A stretch of 64,000 bases of DNA, taken from assembly GCA_036186865.1 (NCBI GenBank), contig AP025048.1, positions 30,296,870 through 30,360,869 on the forward strand, written 5' to 3'. Made by a program: the position numbers and the translations under genes. This document shows positions 1-11,394 of this stretch, piece after piece. The notes beneath the pieces were generated by a model. That model saw only the letters and a program-made list of their open reading frames with translations, was not told the origin of the DNA and searched no databases. This stretch comes from Eustoma russellianum. Lineage: Eukaryota > Streptophyta > Magnoliopsida > Gentianales > Gentianaceae. Position 1 is the stretch's first letter, and every line of letters begins with the position of its first letter.

Positions 1-1230
1 ATCCACCCTGGTGCTACGAAAATGTACAATGATCTGAAGAAACATTATTGGTGGAATGGCATGAAGAGGCACATCGCTGAGTTTGTGGAAATGTGCCTTG
101 TTTGCCAGCAAGTTAAGGCAGAACATCAGAGACCGGGTAGACTGATGCGACCACTGAAGATACCCGAGTGAAAGTGGGAGCATTTGACAATGGACTTTGT
201 GGTTGGACTTCCGAAGACAAGAAATGGAAATGATGTGATATGGGTAATCGTGGATCGATTGACAAAATCTGCTCATTTCTTACCTATCCCTACCGGACTT
301 ACTATGGAGAGGTTGGTGACTATGTACATCGACAACATTGTCTGCTTTCATGGAGTGCCAGTCAACATAGTATCTGATCGTGATCCGAAGTTCACTTCTC
401 AGTTCTGGGCAGCCTGTTAGAAGAAAATGGGGACTGAGTTACGATTGAGCACTGGTTTCCACCCTCAGACCGATGGGCAGTCTGAGAGGACCATTCAGAC
501 CCTAGAGGACATGCTGAGGGCGCTCGCGTTGGATTTCAAGGGGAACTAGGACAACATGCTTAAGTTGATGGAGTTCTCCTATAATAACAGCTATCACAGT
601 GCCATAGGCATGGCACCATTCGAGGCCTTATATGGACGTAAGTGTAGGTCACCTGTTCACTGGGACGAGGTTGGCGAGCGTGTGTTGATGGCCCCTGAGA
701 TAATTGAGCAAACTAAAGAAAAGGTGAAACTGATTCGTGAACGTCTTAAGACAGCTCAGTATAGAAGCAAGAGTTGGGCCGACATAAAGAGATGACCTTT
801 GGAGTTCGAGGAAGGGGAAAAAGTCTATCTCAAGGTGTCACCCATGAAGGGTGTGACACATTTTGGAGTTAAAGGGAAGTTGAAGCCTCGTTATATTGGA
901 CCTTATGAGATACTCGAGAGGGTTGGAGACTTGGCCTACAGACTGGCGCTACCCCCGATGCTGGCTCATGTGCATAATGTGTTTCACGTCTCGCAGTTGA
1001 GGAGGTACGTATCAGATCCAAGTCATGTGTTACATGCTCAGCCACTTAAGATCAGGCCAGATGCTTCCTATGAAGAAGTACCAATCAGAATTCTTGACCG
1101 GAAGGATCAGGAGCTGAGAAGGATGATTATTCCCTATGTCAAAGTTCAATGGAGCAACCACCGGGAGAATAAAGCGACATGGGAACTAGAATAGCAAATG
1201 CGCGACCGCTATCCCCACCTCTTTGAGTAA
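1..1230 (+). pseudogene. Ty3/gypsy (Tekay-like chromovirus) pol, integrase to C-terminus, decayed
   Basis: Frame 1 reads through the end of an integrase. It opens with the HHCC zinc-finger remnant (two Cys in CLVCQQ), then the first catalytic Asp (TMDFVVGLP), the second Asp (VSDRDPKF) and the Glu in GQSERTIQT. The C-terminal part follows (GRKCRSP, LAHVHNVFHVSQL) and a chromodomain-like tail (VKVQWSNH). Four in-frame stops interrupt it (169-171, 418-420, 547-549, 793-795) and a fifth stop lies at 1192-1194, shortly before the expected end near 1230. The upstream gag, protease and RT lie outside the window. The 3' LTR follows after a short purine-rich tract. Wording of the conserved blocks fits Tekay/Del-type chromoviruses; the clade call is from family knowledge. 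Not expressible as it stands. Confidence 0.9.
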
Positions 1231-1275
1231 GGTACGGCAAGTTTCGGGGTCGAAACTTTTTGTAAGGGGGTAGGA

Positions 1276-3048
1276 TGTTACGCCCGTATAAAAAAAAAAG
1301 AGGGAATTTAATAATAAATATAATATAGGTGTGCATGTGTCGTGTGATATATAAATATGTGTATAAAAATAAATAAATAATAATTAACTAAACCTTATCC
1401 CTAATTTCCCTCACTTATCACCTCAAATCTTTCATCTTCATAACTCTATCTTTCCCTCCCTACAATCTCTCATTTAGATTTTGACAAATCCTAATCCCCT
1501 CTCCCTCTCTCTCAAAATCATCAGCCTCTCCTCTCCCCCTTCCCCTATCAAAATTTCGGCCATAAGAAGAAAAAAAAAAGGAGAGATCTTTGATCCAAGG
1601 CTTCAAGGGGAGGAGCTGAAATCACCAACCACTTCATCACCATCATCTATCGTATATAAATTCTTGCTAGGATCGAGGTAGGTGCATATTATTTATTTCC
1701 CTCAAAATGGTATGAAGATTGCATACGCAAAACGGTATTTTATGTGTATTGTTGTTCTTTTATTCTTGATTCAATCATGATCTTGTTGATGTATCACAAA
1801 GTGTCTATGGTGGTTCTTTTATTCTTGATTCGATTCTTCTATTCTTGATTTGGTCATGATCTTATTGATGATTTCTCCTCGTAGTGATATGAAGCCTATA
1901 TGTGTATGGAAATATGTGTGAGTGTAAATTGCAGAATGGTGTTGATGAAATGGACTGCATTTAGATCTGCAGTTTCTGCAGAAATCGCAGGATGAAATCC
2001 TGGAGAAACAGTGATATCGATCGATCGATGTCAGAGGATGATGTACATCGATTGATCGATGTACAGCGGGTGAGAGATCGATGTATCCCAGATGGACATC
2101 GATCGATCGACGTAAGATGAGGGAGAGATCGACGTGCCTCAGCTGGACGTCGATCGATCGACGTCAGGGTATGACGTCCAACTGTTTTTTTTTCTTTCTT
2201 TCTCTTGCATCCATGGCACGTGCATTTGCATGAGGTATACTGCGTCTATAGGGCGTGGGTATTGGGATGATATACTGTGTCTATAGGACATGGGTGTCAT
2301 GAGACATACCGCGTCTATAGGGCATGGGTGTCCAAACGGCAAGTGGTGGCTAGAGACCACGATGCTGGATTTAGGACCCGGAGGCATGCATTGCACGGTA
2401 GAGGTTTGGACATATCGCCTGGCATAATCTCGTTGCGTGTGACATGATGACGTGAGCATGCATCACTTAGCTGTGCATTTTTATGTGGATTGTTTTCCTT
2501 TCCGTATAATCTATGCTATCTTGTCTTATGTGTTATGTGTTGATATCTTTTTGGGTATGTACGCTTTGTATTGTTTTGAGAGGCACCTACTGGGTGATTA
2601 CCATCACTCACCCCCTACCATTCCAGGTGAGACCGATACTAGGTATGACTATATCTTCCTTGAGGATGGGGCCGGTGTCGTGGAGTGGGCTGAGTGACTG
2701 GTAGATGTGATTTGTAGCGAGGGCAGAAACGGGCTGATTATGATATTCTTGGGGTGACATGGATATTTCTATTTTCAGTATTACTTTGAGACATTTTCAG
2801 ACTTCTTCATTTAAACAGTTGACTTTGACTTGTAGGGTCTGGTCAGCCTAATAATGATGTCTTTATTTTATTGAGATTGTTAAATCCAAATTGGTATTGT
2901 GCTTAATCGTTTCCGCCAAAAAAAAGAAAAAAAATTTTCTATGTCAGCACGGACATGTAACAGGTTGATGTGACACTTTGTATTCTCCTTAGTGAGATAC
3001 GGCGGGTGCACTGCTACCGAGGCTAGGGCTCGAGAGCGGGGCGCTACA
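1276..3048 (+). repeat. 3' LTR of the Tekay-like Ty3 element
   Basis: Starts TGTTACGCCCG directly after the purine-rich AAGGGGGTAGGA tract and ends GGGGCGCTACA, giving TG...CA termini and a length of 1773 bp. A TATA-like TATATAAA lies at 1653-1660, just after the pyrimidine/purine-rich leader block. The 3' part near 2580-2700 resembles the LTR sequence at the right edge of the window (63800-63960), and the terminal block resembles the end of the solo LTR at 52582-55985. The 5' LTR and the left target duplication are outside the window. To the right the sequence resumes inside an RTE LINE, so the element inserted into that LINE. Confidence 0.8.
2012..2181. repeat. CGATCGATC palindrome cassette inside the LTR
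   Basis: A ~170-bp stretch repeats short palindromic CGATCGATCGATGT-type units, alternating ATCGATCGATGTC, GTACATCGATTGATCGATGTAC and CGATCGATCGACGTC variants. A 20-bp perfect palindrome lies at 2146-2165 (GACGTCGATC followed by its reverse complement). Similar units recur at 50355-50620 and 45940-46000 in a different retroelement context. Function unknown. Confidence 0.75.
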
Positions 3049-3663
3049 CTGCCACCCTATAAAATTTTCCCTTTAATTTAGTTGGGAAATTTTTGTCACA
3101 CAGCACTCCTGAGGCCGCCCTCCATCTACACCAGCCTGCTTGAACTCGATGTGCTACATTATTATCTATGCCGCCATTCTGCTGCACAAATGATCCTAGG
3201 TACTTAAACTTACTTACCTGTGGCACCACTTGACCATCGATGGTGAGCTGATTATCCTCACTGTCTGCTACGCCGCTGAAGTCGCAGTGTAGATACTCTG
3301 TCTTAGAACGGCTAATCTTTAAGTCTTTTCTCTCTAAAACACATCTCCACTGCTCTAGTCACATATTCAGGGTATGTCTACTTTCTGCAACCAATACAAT
3401 ATCGTCAGCAAAAAGCATACACCACGGAACTGCCTCCTGTATCGGCTTTGACAACTCATCAAGGACAACTGCAAAAAGGAATGGGCTCAACGCAGACCCT
3501 TGATGGAGACCGACCTCCACCGGAAAGAAGTCTGTATTCCCCACAGGCGTACGAACGGTTGTTTTTGTCCTAGCATACATATCTCTAATTATGTCTATAT
3601 ACTTCATCGGGATCCCTCTTGCATCCAGACTATCCCATATCAGGCTACGTAGCACACTATCAT
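3049..3663 (-). pseudogene. RTE-type LINE reverse transcriptase fragment
   Basis: On the minus strand this encodes part of a non-LTR reverse transcriptase of the plant RTE type. Visible blocks, from high to low coordinate, are IWDSLDARGIPMKYIDIIRD, the EVGLHQGSALSPFLF block, and the catalytic FADD in WCMLFADDIVL. After a frame break come KYLGSFVQQNGGIDNNV and GKFYRVAV. Nearly the same sequence occurs on the same strand at 23.8-24.4 kb. The 5' side stops near 3663, where a dispersed repeat begins. The 3' side is cut at 3049 by the Ty3 LTR; the LINE's remaining 3' part would lie left of that element. FADD is intact here, but the copy is a fragment. Confidence 0.88.
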
Positions 3664-3902
3664 AGTTCGTTGACCGATTTTGGTCCAGCTTCGGTTTTGT
3701 CATTTTCAAAAGTTACAAACAGTTTGGTTTGTAATATGCCCAAAAACCGACCGCACCAGATCATATACACCCTTAGTGGCAGGGATAGAGAAAAAAAGAT
3801 ACGAATGAAATAATCCAAGGGCAAGACGGTCTCCACATATAAATTCATACAAGTAGTCGGATTTTCTGTTGTAGTCCAAAATCATAAAAAGACTAAAAAA
3901 AG

Positions 3903-3905
<3 letters not shown>

Positions 3906-3968
<63 letters not shown>
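3906..3968. repeat. (TA)n microsatellite
   Basis: About 31 TA units in a row within duplication copy A. The equivalent site in copy B (near 10950) has almost no TA repeats, so the array expanded after duplication. Confidence 0.95.
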
Positions 3969-3969
<1 letters not shown>

Positions 3970-4029
3970 CGCAAAGAATCTAACGATAAATTTGCAACTT
4001 GCTATTCTGATTAATATACCGTTAGCTTG

Positions 4030-4210
4030 GTTCAATAGAGTCAACGACACCTTTTTTAACTTTAGAATATAATAGAATAAAGTAAAATGACTCACTAAAT
4101 TGGCTGTGTTTAGCAGTTGATCAACATAGTTTGACGCAATTTTCATTATGAGTCATCAAGAAATAATCTTTGTATGACTCTAAAACAATGAGATAATATT
4201 GTTGTTGTTG
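4030..4210 (+). mobile_element. (GTT)n-tailed SINE-like element, copy 1
   Basis: Shares with copies at 11022-11278, 20822-21086 and 21198-21470 the blocks ATGGAATAAAG..AAATGACTCACTAAAT, CAGTTGATCRACAYAG, GACGCAATTTTCATTAT and a final GTTGTTGTT tail. This copy has lost the internal CATACCCCGCCATAGGCGG segment. The tail resembles those of RTE LINEs, so mobilisation by an RTE LINE is likely but inferred. Confidence 0.65.
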
Positions 4211-4463
4211 TACCTTTGTTCTTACGGATAACCACCTCCCCCTCCCCTCTTTTTCCTATGAATTTTTGGAAAACGCTGCATTCTTCGTTCTCGTCTTCCA
4301 AATTTGTGACTTAAGACTACCATTAAAGAGTTATGCTCATATTATTGCGAAACAATATATAAAATAACAAAAATAATTTTCACGACATGAGGTGGCAAGA
4401 TATCCCCCATAAGACAGAAACACACCACCCTAAAAAAAAGCAAAAGAAAGAAAAAGTCGAAAT

Positions 4464-4750
4464 TGTTATGGATATATTGGAATCTCAAAGATAAACATGA
4501 TGTTGATATACATTGTAGAGATAGACATCATATTAGATGTGAATATCCAAAGTATTATATCTTTTGTATACTATCTATATCAGATTAGATATAGATATCC
4601 AAAGGGTTTGTCCAAGTTTATCTTCACTCCATGGGTCCTATAAATAGGACCACATATCATATATAAAATACACACCTTGAGATACAAAGTTTTCCAATTT
4701 CTCTTTTCCTTTCTCTTCTCTACTATATTTTTGCTTGAGTTTATAATACG
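4464..4750 (+). repeat. 5' LTR of the decayed copia element
   Basis: About 287 bp, repeated at 10103-10367. It contains a TATA-like CCTATAAATAGGACC at 4638-4652 and a pyrimidine-rich end (TTTCTCTTTTCCTTTCTC). It is followed by TATAATACGTTATCAGCACG, a primer-binding-site-like junction seen in some plant copia elements. The exact 3' end is uncertain by about 20 bp. Confidence 0.75.
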
Positions 4751-5197
4751 TTATCAGCACGAATTGCTACAAAGAAGCAAAAACAAGTAGTCAAGAAAAG
4801 TATTAGAGAAAGAAGGGAAAGAGGGAGAACATCCTTAAAATTTCGCAGGTACTGCCAGCCTTGCGCGGGTCTGGGAAAACTGACTTGTCGAGCCATCCAC
4901 CGGTGGATCATCACCAAATTTTGATAGATTACTCCTAACACATAAAGGTATGCTTTGAACGGTGGAGATGTATTTTAGACGCTTCTAGGTCTGGCCGAAA
5001 TGGTAATTTCCGAGACTGATTTTTCTGCCAAATTTTTTTTCAGAATTATGATTTGTTCATTTGTTGCATTTCTCTTGTTACCTATTTCTATCTTATATTC
5101 GAAATATTTATAAAAGAACTAATCTAGCCTGAAGTATAGATTTATTTTGAAATAAGAAGAATAGTATATGGCTTGCAGACATATAGATAAACTTTTA

Positions 5198-6345
5198 TCA
5201 TGCCCGAAGCATGTATTGTTAACATGTCTGAAGCATTAATTGTTATCATGTCCGAAACATGAATTGTTTTATCATGCCCAAAGCATGAATTGTTAACATG
5301 CCTGAAGCAGCATTAATTGTTATCATGTCCGAAGCATGAATCGTTTTATCATGTCTGAAGCATGAATTGTTATCATGCCTGAAGCATTAATTGTTACCAT
5401 GCCCGAAGCCTGAAGCATTAATTGTTACCATGCCCGAAGCATGAATCATTTTATCATGCCCAAAGCATGAATTGTTAACATGCCTGAAGCAGCATTAATT
5501 GTTATCATGCCCGAAGCATGAATCGTTTTATCATGTCCGAAGCATGCATTGTTAACATGTCTGAAGCTTTAATTGTTATCATGCCCGAAGCATGAATCAT
5601 TTTATCATGCCCGAAGCATAAATCGTTTTATCATGCCCAAAGCATGAATAGTTAACATGGCATGAAGCATTAATTGTTATTATGCCCGAAGCATGAATCG
5701 TTTTATCATATGCACAAAGCATGAATTGTTAACATGCCTGAAGCATTAATTGTTATCATGCCCGAAACATGAATCGTTTGACATGTCCGAAGCATGAATT
5801 GTTGACATGCCCGAAGCATGACTAAATAACTGAAGCATTGCATACACATATCATTGTATGCATATCTATGTTATCAATTTTACATTTTACATGAATAGTT
5901 GTTATGCCTGAAGCATAAATAATTGTCATGATCAAAGCATGAATAGATGACATGCGCGCAGTATGAATAGTTGTCAGGAAACATGAATAATTGATATACC
6001 TGCAGTATTGATAGTCGAAATACCATAAGCATGTGTAATTCACACGCTAGAAGCATGTGTAATTCACACGTCAGAAGCACAAATAATTTACATGCCGGAA
6101 GCATGAGTAATCAACATGCCAGAAGCATGAGTAGTTGACATGCCTGAAACATAAATAGTCGATATGCCGGAGCATAAGTAGTCGACATGCCTGAAGCATA
6201 AATAGTATACATGCCGGAAGCATGAGTAGTCGACATGTCAGAAGCATTAATAGTCAACATACTTGAAGCATGAATAGCGGATATGTCTGAAGCACAAATA
6301 GTTGTCATGCTTGTAGCATGAGTAGTGGACATGCCTGAAGCAACA
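5198..6345. repeat. Minisatellite of ~45 mini-hairpin units in the copia leader
   Basis: About 45 imperfect units of roughly 22-29 bp follow one another, each centred on an inverted repeat such as CATGCCCGAAGCATG (5-bp stem CATGC/GCATG, 5-nt loop). The left part (5198-5820) shows a higher-order pattern of spacers of the types TTGTTAACATG, TTGTTATCATG and TCGTTTTATCATG. The right part (6070-6345) uses AGTAGTCGACATGCC-type spacers. The middle (5821-6070) is the most decayed. It lies between the 5' LTR and the gag remnant. There is no open reading frame across it. Confidence 0.9.
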
Positions 6346-6546
6346 GTTCTAATTTGCTTGATGTAAGTTATTTCTCAATGACAGGTTATCAAGTTTGTTA
6401 GTTATTATGCTCTTGCATACATTCAATTTTGTCATATATACAATTTTTTTATCAAATTTTATTAGTACGATTTTATTATGATCTATTTATTATGCCTGAA
6501 GCATCTTATGCCTGCATTATATAACATTTAACTCAAACCTGTAGTT

Positions 6547-9500
6547 TTGAGTGAATATCTTGTTTTATCAGATATCTTACATATATATGTTAAAAATAAA
6601 TACATACGTTTTCCACTCTCTACGTATCCAATATGCTCCTGCAGTAGCAATATCAGGAAAGAAAGTTTGAAATGTATTTTCATATATGAACTTTCGCTGA
6701 AAAACCACTATTCTCACCAGACTGGATTACAACATTCCCTGAAGCGAATGGAAGTAATTATACTAATCTACATGGTCGTGGTCGTGGTCATGGACGTTAT
6801 AGAAATTTTACATCATAGCACCTGAAGTGGTAAAACAAACAAAAGCCTCAAAAAATATCAAGGCTATGAAAAATGGCGCACCGATTTAACGGACTTGTTA
6901 TTAGTGTTGAGCCCAAGGCCAATGGTCTGTACTTGCCACCAAAGAATTTTTTTGATCTCTATCAAGACATCCCAGAAGGATAAAGACAAGAGACAACTAG
7001 TGCATTTTGCCTACGTTGGTAACATTACATTGATTAATATATGAATTGTGTTTTCTGAAGAATCATCATTGACTCTTTCTTAGTTGATGTTCCAAAATTA
7101 ATTTTGATATTGACATATCATCCAAGGTGAATGATATGGACATATGTCCAGTTGAAAGTGGAATGACACACACAACAGGCTCCAGAAGAGTTCTAATTGG
7201 CAAAAGCAAATATTAATACCAATTCGAGTACTACGACATTGATCGAAGGTTCTAGAAGAGCAACCATTTTATTAACGGTTGATACACATATATTGGTTAA
7301 TATGACATCCTTTCCCACCAAGTCGAAAGAAAACTATTGAGTTTCCAAGATATACATCTTCACGGCGTTCATATTGAACCATGAATAAGGGGAATATGAA
7401 ATTTTTATACACAATGAATCAAGCCATAAGCTTGTTAAATAAAACTCCCAATTTTCTCATCTGGATTGTATTATACGATTATACATCCAGTCGAATATAA
7501 TATTGTGATGAACCAGAAGTTCGATAATCCGAAGTTATTTATGACATAATCGACTTGGTCACCCAGATAGAATAATGATACGTACAATTGTACAACACTA
7601 ACATGTGTACTCTTTAAAGAACCGGAAGATTCTAGAAACTCTTTCATGAACAAAAAGATTATATTATCTCGTAATTTTGTGTGTGTTACTTGTTCATGTG
7701 AGTTTACTTTTGAAAAGACTAGTAGCTTTTGCCAAGCTTCTTGCTCAGATTATATGATTATCCGATTATATTCATTATGTATTGATAATACATGTGATTT
7801 TATATCCCAAGCTTTCAATGATTATTGTATGTCTTGAAATTGGCGTTAAGCATTCAATTGCAAGTGTGCACACTTAAAATGGTCCAGCAGTGTCATTTAT
7901 TAAATGTTTACAACTGATTGCTAGACGTTTGATTTTAATGTCTAATTTACCCACCTGAGCTTGGGGACATGCAATTATACATGCATCAGCATTGATTTGG
8001 TGAGCTAGTTTTCCCGCCGTTAGGGGGAGAGAAAGTGCCGGTTCCTGAAGAACGGCATGAAATTACATGGAACGTTCCTTCACTATCTCACCTTAACACA
8101 CGAACAAATCAATGCAAGCAAGAAGTAAAATGATAACAAAATCCCATGTTTTGGCGATGAATACGCCGATTCGACTTGATGTCCCTAAAGGGCATGATAA
8201 TGGTATACCAAAAACAAGTCTAAAATGTGGATGCCCAGTTGGTGTAAAAGATAAAAGCCCTCGAAAGAGAATGATACAAATAATACTCCAGAAGAGAATA
8301 CTCAACAAGAGAAAAGATGTTCACAACGAGAATACTGTAGAAGAGAGTAACTGTTCACAACTTGAAAACGCTATAGAAATAAGAACTGATCAATCTAAGA
8401 ATCAATAAACAAGCTGCTCCCAAAGAAGCAAGTGAACGCAATTTTGAAAAGATCTCTTTGAATTATAAGAGAAAATTGGGATAGACAAATGATCATTATT
8501 GATCATGTTTTGATTAAGGGATTGCATATGAAAGTATGAATCGGGATCCTGAACCAATGTTACTGAAAAGTGTCGACACATAAATCATTAGCCAAAACAA
8601 AAAGATGCAATCCAAACCCCTGAAGGGAAAGTCGCAAAGAATTTGGACCCGTAGTCCAAAACCCTTGAAGAAAAAGTCGCATTCGCAAATTATTTGACTA
8701 GCAGTCGAACCCCTGAAGGGGTCAAACATATTGAATATAAATGGGTTTTTCACAAAGAACTAGGCTTGACTATGATGAAACATATTCCCCGATAATTCAT
8801 GTCATAACATTATAATATTCAGTCAGCCTAGCAGTCACTTGAACCGTGATATGCGGTTAATGAATGAAGTTACCGCTTACTCATATGAATTATAAGGTGA
8901 TGGATGATATGAAATCCTAGAAGAATTTAAATTGCCTGCAGCATGTAATCAAAGGATGAATGAACTATACTCAATCAAATTATAGAAATCATTGTATGGA
9001 TTAAAACAATCTGGTAGGATGTACACGTTGATGATCTAAATCTTGTTAGAACTCCTTAAGAGCTTACTAAAACCTCTAGTTGTATCATAAAAGAGTTTTG
9101 AGGTGAAAAACTTTGAGAATTTCAAATGTTCCCTCAGCCTGCAGATCGAGCCTTGAGTAGTCATTGCGTGGTACGATCAAAAGACTCATTTCGACCACCA
9201 GAAGATAATGAAGAATTATTAGGTCCTGAAGTACCATATCTTAGTGTTGTTGGAGCTTTAAAGTATCTTGTGAATTTCGATACTATATATAGCATTTTTA
9301 GTAAATTTATTGAGAAAGTATAGTTCAACACCAACACGAAGATATTGAAATGATGTCAAACACATTTTTATCTTCTTGGAACACCATATGAGTGTTTATA
9401 CTACTCAAGGAAGGTAGCTCCACAATTAGTGGGTTACGTTGATGCTGACTATCTATCTGACTCGCATGAGGAAAGACCACAGAATATATATGTTTTGAAG

Positions 9501-9905
9501 CAGTCATATTATGGAGATGAGTGAAACATACAATAACAACCATCTCTTTATCATTATAAGATTTTGGCATTGCATGAAGCAAGCTATGAATACATTTGGT
9601 TGAGGTCGATGATTCAGCATATCACAGACAACGACATCATTGTTTGAGGATAATGGAAGATGTATTGCTCAAGTGGAAAATGGCTACATCAAATAAGAAC
9701 GAAGCATATATCACCAAAGTTCTTCTACACTTATGACCTCGAGAAGAATGGTGATATTAATATCCAGCAGATACGATTAAACCAGAATTTTGCAGACTTG
9801 TTCTCAAAAGCATTACATTTAAAAAGATGGTCTACAACATTGGAATGCGTCGACTCAAAGATCTCTTGTCAGCATCAGGGAGAGTGTGATTACTACATGC
9901 ACACT
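6547..9905 (+). pseudogene. Copia gag-pol remnants (gag, protease flank, integrase, RT, RNase H)
   Basis: Recognisable pieces, each in broken frames: a gag Gly/Arg/His block near 6770-6800 (GRGRGHGRYRNF-like) followed by KQTKASKNIKAMKN; an IEGSRRATILL protease-flank piece near 7240; an integrase piece FISQAFNDYCMS near 7798-7837; the linker KMITKSHVLAMNTPIRLDVP to PVGVKDKSPRKR at 8124-8270; an RT block TPEGVKHIEYKWVF near 8705-8750; SLYGLKQSGRM near 8990; PFRPPEDNEELLGPEVPYLS at 9180-9240; and the RNase H tail RTKHISPKFFYTYDLEKN at 9690-9755 with ADLFSKAL. The GTRPD-type region is deleted after 9300. A local repeat of a TPEG(K/V) unit occurs at 8615-8720. Non-functional. Confidence 0.85.
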
Positions 9906-10102
9906 GTACTCTTTTTCCTTCGTCCAAGTTTTTTTATCCCATAGAGTTTTTTTGGCAAGGTTTTAACGAGGCAGTGTATCACACTTACCAATTATTATGA
10001 ATGTGTACTCTTTCTCATTTGACCAAGTTTTTATCCCACTGGGTTTTTCCTGGCAAGGTTTTAATGAGGCATATTCTATAAAGTTTGGATATCCAAGGGG
10101 AG

Positions 10103-10367
10103 TGTTATGTATATATTGGAATCTCAAGGATAAACATGATGTTGATATACATTGTAGAGATAGACATTATATTAGATGTGGATATCCAAAGTATTATATC
10201 TTTTGTATACTATCTATATCAGATTAGATATAGATATCCAAATGGTTTGTTCAAGTTTATCTTCACTCCATGAGTCCTATAAATATGATCACATATCATA
10301 TATGAAATACACACATTGAGATACAAAGTTTTCTAGTTTCTCTTTTCCTTTCTCTTCTCTACTATAT
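10103..10367 (+). repeat. 3' LTR of the decayed copia element
   Basis: Begins TGTTATGTATATATTGG directly after the polypurine tract in ATCCAAGGGGAG. It is highly similar to 4464-4735, including the pyrimidine-rich TTTCTCTTTTCCTTTCTC end. The last ~20 bases of the 5' copy are not seen here, so this LTR may be slightly truncated. Confidence 0.8.
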
Positions 10368-10509
10368 TCTCATATTTTTTTTGAAAATAACTCTAAATAA
10401 TCAAGAAGAGCTGTTAGGCTGGAACTTGTGACAATAATATTAGGTTAGGAGCAGCTTCCAGAAGTACGGTACCGGAATTGCTCTTTTTGTCAGCACATGC
10501 TAACCAGTT

Positions 10510-10830
10510 ATTTCTACCCTCATTTGACTTAATAATTTATTTAGACATTCATTTGGTTTTTAATTTATTTAGTTGGATACTTTTATTGTAATTAATTTAA
10601 ATGATATGTAATTTATTTAATTGGCTACTTAGTTTGTAATTTGGATTTTTGTTGCTAAAATGATAGTTAATTACATAAACTGGAAAAAAACTGGAACCAA
10701 ACTGGACTGGTCAAACATTTTGTTGACCAGTTTCGATTTTGTCATTTCCAAACCGTTATAAACAGTTTAGTTTGTAATATGCCTAAAAACTGACAGCACC
10801 GGACCATGTAAACCTCTAGTCGCGGGGATA
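10510..10830. repeat. Dispersed repeat X, copy 1
   Basis: Matches 28580-29070, and its tail matches 3664-3790. Shared blocks are TTTAATTTATTTAGTTGG, ACTGGTCAAA..TGTTGACCAGTTT, ACGGTTT/CAGTTT..GGTTTGTAATATGCC and GACCATRTAMAC. It includes a short inverted repeat ACTGGTCAA/TTGACCAGT. No coding capacity and no recognised family. Confidence 0.65.
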
Positions 10831-11021
10831 GAGAAAAAAAGATACGAATGAAATAATCCAAGGGCAAGACGGTCTCCACATATAAATTCATATAAGTAGT
10901 CGGATTTTCTGTTGTAGTCCAGAATCATAAAAAGACTAAAAATTGAAAACAGAAAAAATATAGCTGAAAGAATCTAACGATAATTTTGCAACTTGCTATT
11001 CAGATTAATATACCTCTACCT

Positions 11022-11278
11022 TTGTTTAATGGAGTCGAAGGGAGTCAAATACACATTATTTTTTGATTTTGTAATATGATGGAATAAAGCCAAATGATTC
11101 ACTAAATTGGCTGTGTTTTTTATATTGTGAAGTAGCAGTTGATCGACACAGTTTGACGCAATTTTCATTATGGTCATCGCCAAACAACCTCTGTCTAACA
11201 CAATTATAATTGGTACATCCGACCTTCCATACTCTGCCATAAGCGGGACCTTACAAGGTAATAGAGTAATGTTTTTGT
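11022..11278 (+). mobile_element. (GTT)n-tailed SINE-like element, copy 2
   Basis: Shares the blocks listed for the copy at 4030-4210 and keeps the CATACTCTGCCATAAGCGGG segment seen in the intron copies. The GTT tail is degraded to ATGTTTTTGTTTT. It is the duplicate of the 4030 copy, carried by the segmental duplication. Confidence 0.65.
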
Positions 11279-11394
11279 TTTACCTTTGTGCTTACGGATA
11301 ACCACCCCCACCCCCAATCCTATGAATTTTTGGCAAACGCTGCATTCTTCGTTCTCTGTCTTCCGAACTTGTGACTTACGACTCCAATTAAAAA

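Larger units (their letters stand above)
4464..10367 (+). mobile_element. Decayed Ty1/copia element with ~270-bp LTRs
   Basis: Two direct repeats about 5.6 kb apart bound this element. Both begin TGTTATG.ATATATTGGAATCTCAA. Between them, in order, lie a long tandem-repeat leader, gag remnants, protease-flank remnants, integrase, RT and RNase H fragments of a copia polyprotein. The order gag-INT-RT-RH identifies Ty1/copia. Flanks before 4464 and after about 10367 are contiguous in duplication copy B (12520-12560), confirming insertion there, though the target duplication is no longer readable. The clade is not certain; LTR and pol wording suggest an Ivana-like lineage. Confidence 0.85.
3664..10505. 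repeat. Tandem duplication copy A (interrupted by a copia element)
   Basis: The segments 3664-4463 and 10368-10505 together match 10727-11394 plus 12403-12685 in the same order. The shared order is dispersed-repeat tail, (GTT)n-tailed SINE-like element, a block beginning GCTTACGGATAACCACC, a block containing TGCTCATATTATTGCG, and a block with CTGTTAGGCTGGAACTTG and CTTCCAGAA. Copy A carries the decayed copia at 4464-10367. The match ends near ATGCTAA in both copies, so the junction lies near 10505. This is a direct tandem duplication upstream of the PES gene. Confidence 0.8.

Noticed and set aside
3706..4146. Minus-strand open frame with a Tyr-Ile repeat
   Set aside because: It is the (TA)n microsatellite read as codons; flanks are repeat and SINE-like sequence.
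5198..6345. Possible CRISPR-like array
   Set aside because: Spacers are not unique, repeats are imperfect and variable in length, and the context is a plant retroelement; it is a minisatellite.
8112..8408. Independent small gene
   Set aside because: Its sequence is the linker between integrase and RT of the decayed copia element.
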